Shown here: in pieces, positions 61,469-64,000 of the stretch
How the letters are laid out: each line of letters opens with the position of its first letter
How positions within the stretch are numbered: the first letter of the stretch is position 1
NCBI RefSeq assembly: GCF_003240565.2
Contig: NZ_CP117259.1
Location: 186,001 to 250,000 of the forward strand
From: Rhizobium tumorigenes
Lineage (GTDB): Bacteria > Pseudomonadota > Alphaproteobacteria > Rhizobiales > Rhizobiaceae
DNA length: 64,000 nucleotides
Direction of reading: 5' to 3'
Translations under genes and position numbers: made by a program
Notes under the pieces: generated by a model
The model's database searches: none
Told to the model about the DNA's origin: nothing
The model's input: the letters and a program-made list of their open reading frames with translations, nothing else

Positions 61469-62731
61469 ATGACCGGGAACAATTCCTCCGAACAGAATAC
61501 CGCATTTCTAGGCCGCCCACGTCTGCTGCGCAACGCCCGCCTTGCGACGCTGGACAGCCGCCTGCCCGGCCTCGGTATCGTCGAAAAGGCTGCAATGGTC
61601 GTCGAGAACGGCCGCATTGCCTATGCCGGCCCGGAGACCGAATTGCCGGTCTGGGCCATCGAGACCGCCGACATCCTCGACCTCGAAGGGCGCTGGGTTA
61701 CCCCCGGACTGGTCGATTGCCACACGCACATCATCTATGGCGGTAATCGCGCCCGCGAGTTTGAAATGCGGCTCGAAGGCGCCTCCTACGAAGAAGTTGC
61801 GCGCGCTGGTGGCGGCATCGTTTCCTCGGTCACTGCCACCAACGCCCTGTCTGTCGAGGGTCTTGTCGCGGCCGCCTTGCCGAGGCTGGACACGCTGCTG
61901 GTCGAAGGCGTGACCACCATCGAAATCAAGTCCGGCTACGGCCTGAACATCGACGCCGAACTGCGGATCTTGCGCGCCGCCCGGGCTCTTGAACGCATCC
62001 GTCCGGTCCGCGTCGTCACCTCCTATCTCGCAGCACACGCGACGCCCGTCGACTACAAGGGGCGCAACGACGCCTATATCGACGAGATTGTGCTTCCCGG
62101 CATGCGGCAGGGTGCGTCGGAAGGCCTGATCGATGCCGTTGACGGATTTTGCGAAGGTATCGCATTCGCGCCATCCGAAATCGCCCGGGTGTTCGACGCC
62201 GCCAAGGCGCTCGGCCTGCCGGTCAAGCTGCATGCCGAGCAGCTTTCCAATCTCGGCGGTGCCAGGCTCGCGGCCTCCTATGGCGCCCTGTCGGCCGATC
62301 ATCTCGAATATCTGGACGCTGCAGGCGTGGCGGCGCTTGCCGCGAGCGGTACGGTGGCTGTGCTGCTGCCCGGCGCCTTCTATGCCATCAACGAGAAGCA
62401 GAAGCCGCCGGTCCAACTCTTGCGCGATGCTGGGGTGAGGATCGCCATTGCCACCGACAGCAATCCCGGAACCTCGCCGCTGACATCCCTGCTGCTTACC
62501 ATGAACATGTCGGCGACCCTGTTTGGCCTGACGGTCGAGGAGTGCATTGCCGGGACGACCCGCGAGGCAGCGCGGGCTCTCGGCCTGCTCGCCGAAACCG
62601 GGACCATCGAGGTCGGCAAATCGGCAGATCTCGCCGTCTGGAATGTCGATAGCCCGGCCGAACTTGTCTACCGGATTGGTTTCAATCCGCTGTATGCGCA
62701 CCTGTTCAAGGGCGGGAGGATCGATCGATGA
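61469..62731 (+). CDS. hutI: Imidazolonepropionase
   Basis: A 420-residue zinc amidohydrolase that opens 4-imidazolone-5-propionate to N-formimidoylglutamate, the third step of histidine degradation. Motifs are [34 protein letters not shown] and [14 protein letters not shown] lies upstream of the ATG. Its stop overlaps the hutH start (ATGA), so the two are translationally coupled. Confidence 0.95.
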   Translation: MTGNNSSEQNTAFLGRPRLLRNARLATLDSRLPGLGIVEKAAMVVENGRIAYAGPETELPVWAIETADILDLEGRWVTPGLVDCHTHIIYGGNRAREFEMRLEGASYEEVARAGGGIVSSVTATNALSVEGLVAAALPRLDTLLVEGVTTIEIKSGYGLNIDAELRILRAARALERIRPVRVVTSYLAAHATPVDYKGRNDAYIDEIVLPGMRQGASEGLIDAVDGFCEGIAFAPSEIARVFDAAKALGLPVKLHAEQLSNLGGARLAASYGALSADHLEYLDAAGVAALAASGTVAVLLPGAFYAINEKQKPPVQLLRDAGVRIAIATDSNPGTSPLTSLLLTMNMSATLFGLTVEECIAGTTREAARALGLLAETGTIEVGKSADLAVWNVDSPAELVYRIGFNPLYAHLFKGGRIDR

Positions 62732-64000
62732 CCATCACACTCCATCCAGGCTCGGTGACGCTCGCCGATCTCTCGATCATCTACTGGACGGGTGAACCTG
62801 TCGTCCTCGATCGCTCGTTCGACGCCGGTATCGAGCGTGCCGCCGCCCGTATCGCCGAGATTGCCGCTGGAAATGCGCCGGTCTACGGCATCAACACCGG
62901 CTTCGGCAAACTGGCGTCGATCAAGATCGACCGTGCCGATGTCGCGACGCTGCAGCGCAATCTGATCCTCTCCCATTGCTGCGGCGTCGGCCAGCCCCTG
63001 ACCGAGAATATCGTCCGGCTGATCATGTCCCTGAAGCTGGTGTCGCTCGGGCGCGGCGCCTCCGGCGTGCGGCTCGAAATGCTGCGGCTGATCGAGGCAA
63101 TGCTTGAGAGGGGGGTTATCCCCGTCATTCCGGAAAAAGGCTCGGTCGGTGCTTCCGGCGACCTGGCGCCGCTGGCCCACATGGCGGCGGTCATGATGGG
63201 TGAAGGCGAGGCATTTTTTGCCGGCGAACGAATGAGCGGTGGTGCGGCATTGGAAAAGGCCGGGCTGACGCCGATGGTGCTGGCCGCCAAGGAAGGCCTG
63301 GCGCTTATCAACGGCACGCAGACCTCGACGGCACTGGCGCTCGCAGGCCTCTTCCGCGCCCACAGGGCCGCCCAGGCGGCGCTGATCACAGGGGCGCTGT
63401 CGACCGATGCGGCGATGGGCTCGTCGGCGCCATTCCATGCCGATATCCACACCCTGCGCGGCCATCAGGGCCAGATCGACACTGCTGCTGCGCTGCGGGC
63501 GCTGCTCGACAATTCGGTCATCCGCGCAAGCCATATCGAGGGCGACGAGCGCGTCCAGGATCCCTATTGCATCCGCTGCCAGCCACAGGTCGACGGCGCC
63601 TGCCTGGATCTGTTGCGCCAGGTGGCTAAAACCCTGCAGATAGAGGCCAATGCGGTCACCGACAATCCGCTGGTGCTGTCCGATAATTCGGTCGTCTCCG
63701 GCGGCAATTTCCACGCGGAGCCGGTGGCTTTCGCCGCCGACCAGATCGCGCTCGCCATCTGCGAGATCGGCGCCATCGCCCAGCGTCGCATTGCGCTGCT
63801 GGTCGATCCGACGCTGTCGCACGGCCTGCCGGCATTCCTTGCCAAAAAGCCCGGGCTCAATTCCGGGCTGATGATCGCCGAGGTAACATCTGCCGCGCTG
63901 ATGTCTGAAAACAAGCAGATGTCGCACCCGGCCTCGGTCGATTCCACACCGACTTCGGCCAACCAGGAAGACCACGTCTCCATGGCCTGTCACGGTGCGC
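62728..64000 (+). CDS. hutH: Histidine ammonia-lyase (3' truncated)
   Basis: The first 424 residues of a canonical histidine ammonia-lyase, cut by the window end. It deaminates histidine to urocanate. The MIO-forming triad Ala142-Ser143-Gly144 is intact in [26 protein letters not shown], the [14 protein letters not shown] block and NQEDHVSM carry the other active-site residues. It contrasts directly with the MIO-less paralogue at 54654-56144. The start at 62728 overlaps the hutI stop. Confidence 0.96.
   Translation, partial: MTITLHPGSVTLADLSIIYWTGEPVVLDRSFDAGIERAAARIAEIAAGNAPVYGINTGFGKLASIKIDRADVATLQRNLILSHCCGVGQPLTENIVRLIMSLKLVSLGRGASGVRLEMLRLIEAMLERGVIPVIPEKGSVGASGDLAPLAHMAAVMMGEGEAFFAGERMSGGAALEKAGLTPMVLAAKEGLALINGTQTSTALALAGLFRAHRAAQAALITGALSTDAAMGSSAPFHADIHTLRGHQGQIDTAAALRALLDNSVIRASHIEGDERVQDPYCIRCQPQVDGACLDLLRQVAKTLQIEANAVTDNPLVLSDNSVVSGGNFHAEPVAFAADQIALAICEIGAIAQRRIALLVDPTLSHGLPAFLAKKPGLNSGLMIAEVTSAALMSENKQMSHPASVDSTPTSANQEDHVSMACHGA

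Noticed and set aside
1..64000. tRNA, rRNA or prophage genes
   Set aside because: No cloverleaf-like T-arm and anticodon combinations, rRNA stretches or phage structural genes were noticed by eye; a covariance-model scan would be decisive.

Overview
The window reads as a GC-rich alphaproteobacterium of the order Rhizobiales, most likely family Rhizobiaceae (Rhizobium, Neorhizobium, Ensifer or Agrobacterium-like). Pointers are eukaryote-like glutamine synthetase GlnII behind a sigma54 promoter, a DUF2735 gene beside it, LigD with LigC, a carnitine dehydrogenase fused to a thioesterase, and RIME-like palindromic repeats. From general knowledge of S. meliloti and Agrobacterium, minCDE, pcaIJF, htpG, glnII and hut tend to lie on the second large replicon (chromid). 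The same mix here suggests a chromid segment; that is inference.

Layout. 1-4.4 kb: end of a SCO copper chaperone, a c-di-GMP phosphodiesterase, and a large hybrid histidine kinase whose N-terminus is a ParD-like DNA-binding domain. 4.5-7.1 kb: pcaIJF, the last steps of the beta-ketoadipate pathway, behind two PcaR-like boxes. 7.2-12.2 kb: an FAD amino-acid oxidase, a polar amino-acid ABC system with permease and ATPase fused, and a divergent LacI-type regulator with tandem operators. 12.2-21.5 kb: CorA, then a probable N-heterocycle/cyclic-amide cluster (creatininase family, LysR, NMT1-type ABC importer, cytosine-deaminase-like amidohydrolase, FAD oxidase, flavodoxin-fold oxidoreductase). 21.5-23.8 kb: ridA and minCDE. 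24-31 kb: SDR, cell-wall hydrolase, tyrosine phosphatase, EamA exporter, YihY membrane protein, HtpG. 31.0-32.6 kb: a long intergenic region with two composite palindromes and a GIY-YIG protein.

32.6-36.2 kb is a carnitine catabolic locus (GlxA/AraC regulator, dehydrocarnitine-cleavage enzyme, carnitine dehydrogenase-thioesterase). It is followed by a dipeptide-type ABC importer (36.6-41.7 kb), more palindromic repeats, an orphan Phd/YefM-like antitoxin without a standard start codon, and two hydrolases. 45-51 kb holds a lytic transglycosylase lipoprotein, a 2-hydroxyacid dehydrogenase, and ligD-ligC of bacterial end joining (no Ku in the window). 51-53 kb is glnII with its promoter and terminator, then a transposase remnant.

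53.5-59.3 kb is a six-gene operon for import and oxidation of an unknown amino-acid-like compound. It includes a histidine ammonia-lyase paralogue from which exactly the MIO-forming Ala-Ser-Gly is missing. This is the most unusual gene here; ergothionase-like chemistry is the leading hypothesis. The window ends with two tiny membrane-protein genes and the canonical histidine pathway hutF / hutI-hutH, divergently transcribed around a HutC-like operator.

Overall the region is devoted to scavenging nitrogenous and aromatic compounds (amino acids, carnitine, histidine and perhaps histidine betaines, protocatechuate-derived oxoadipate), set among conserved housekeeping genes. No rRNA, tRNA, CRISPR array, prophage or intact insertion sequence was seen.
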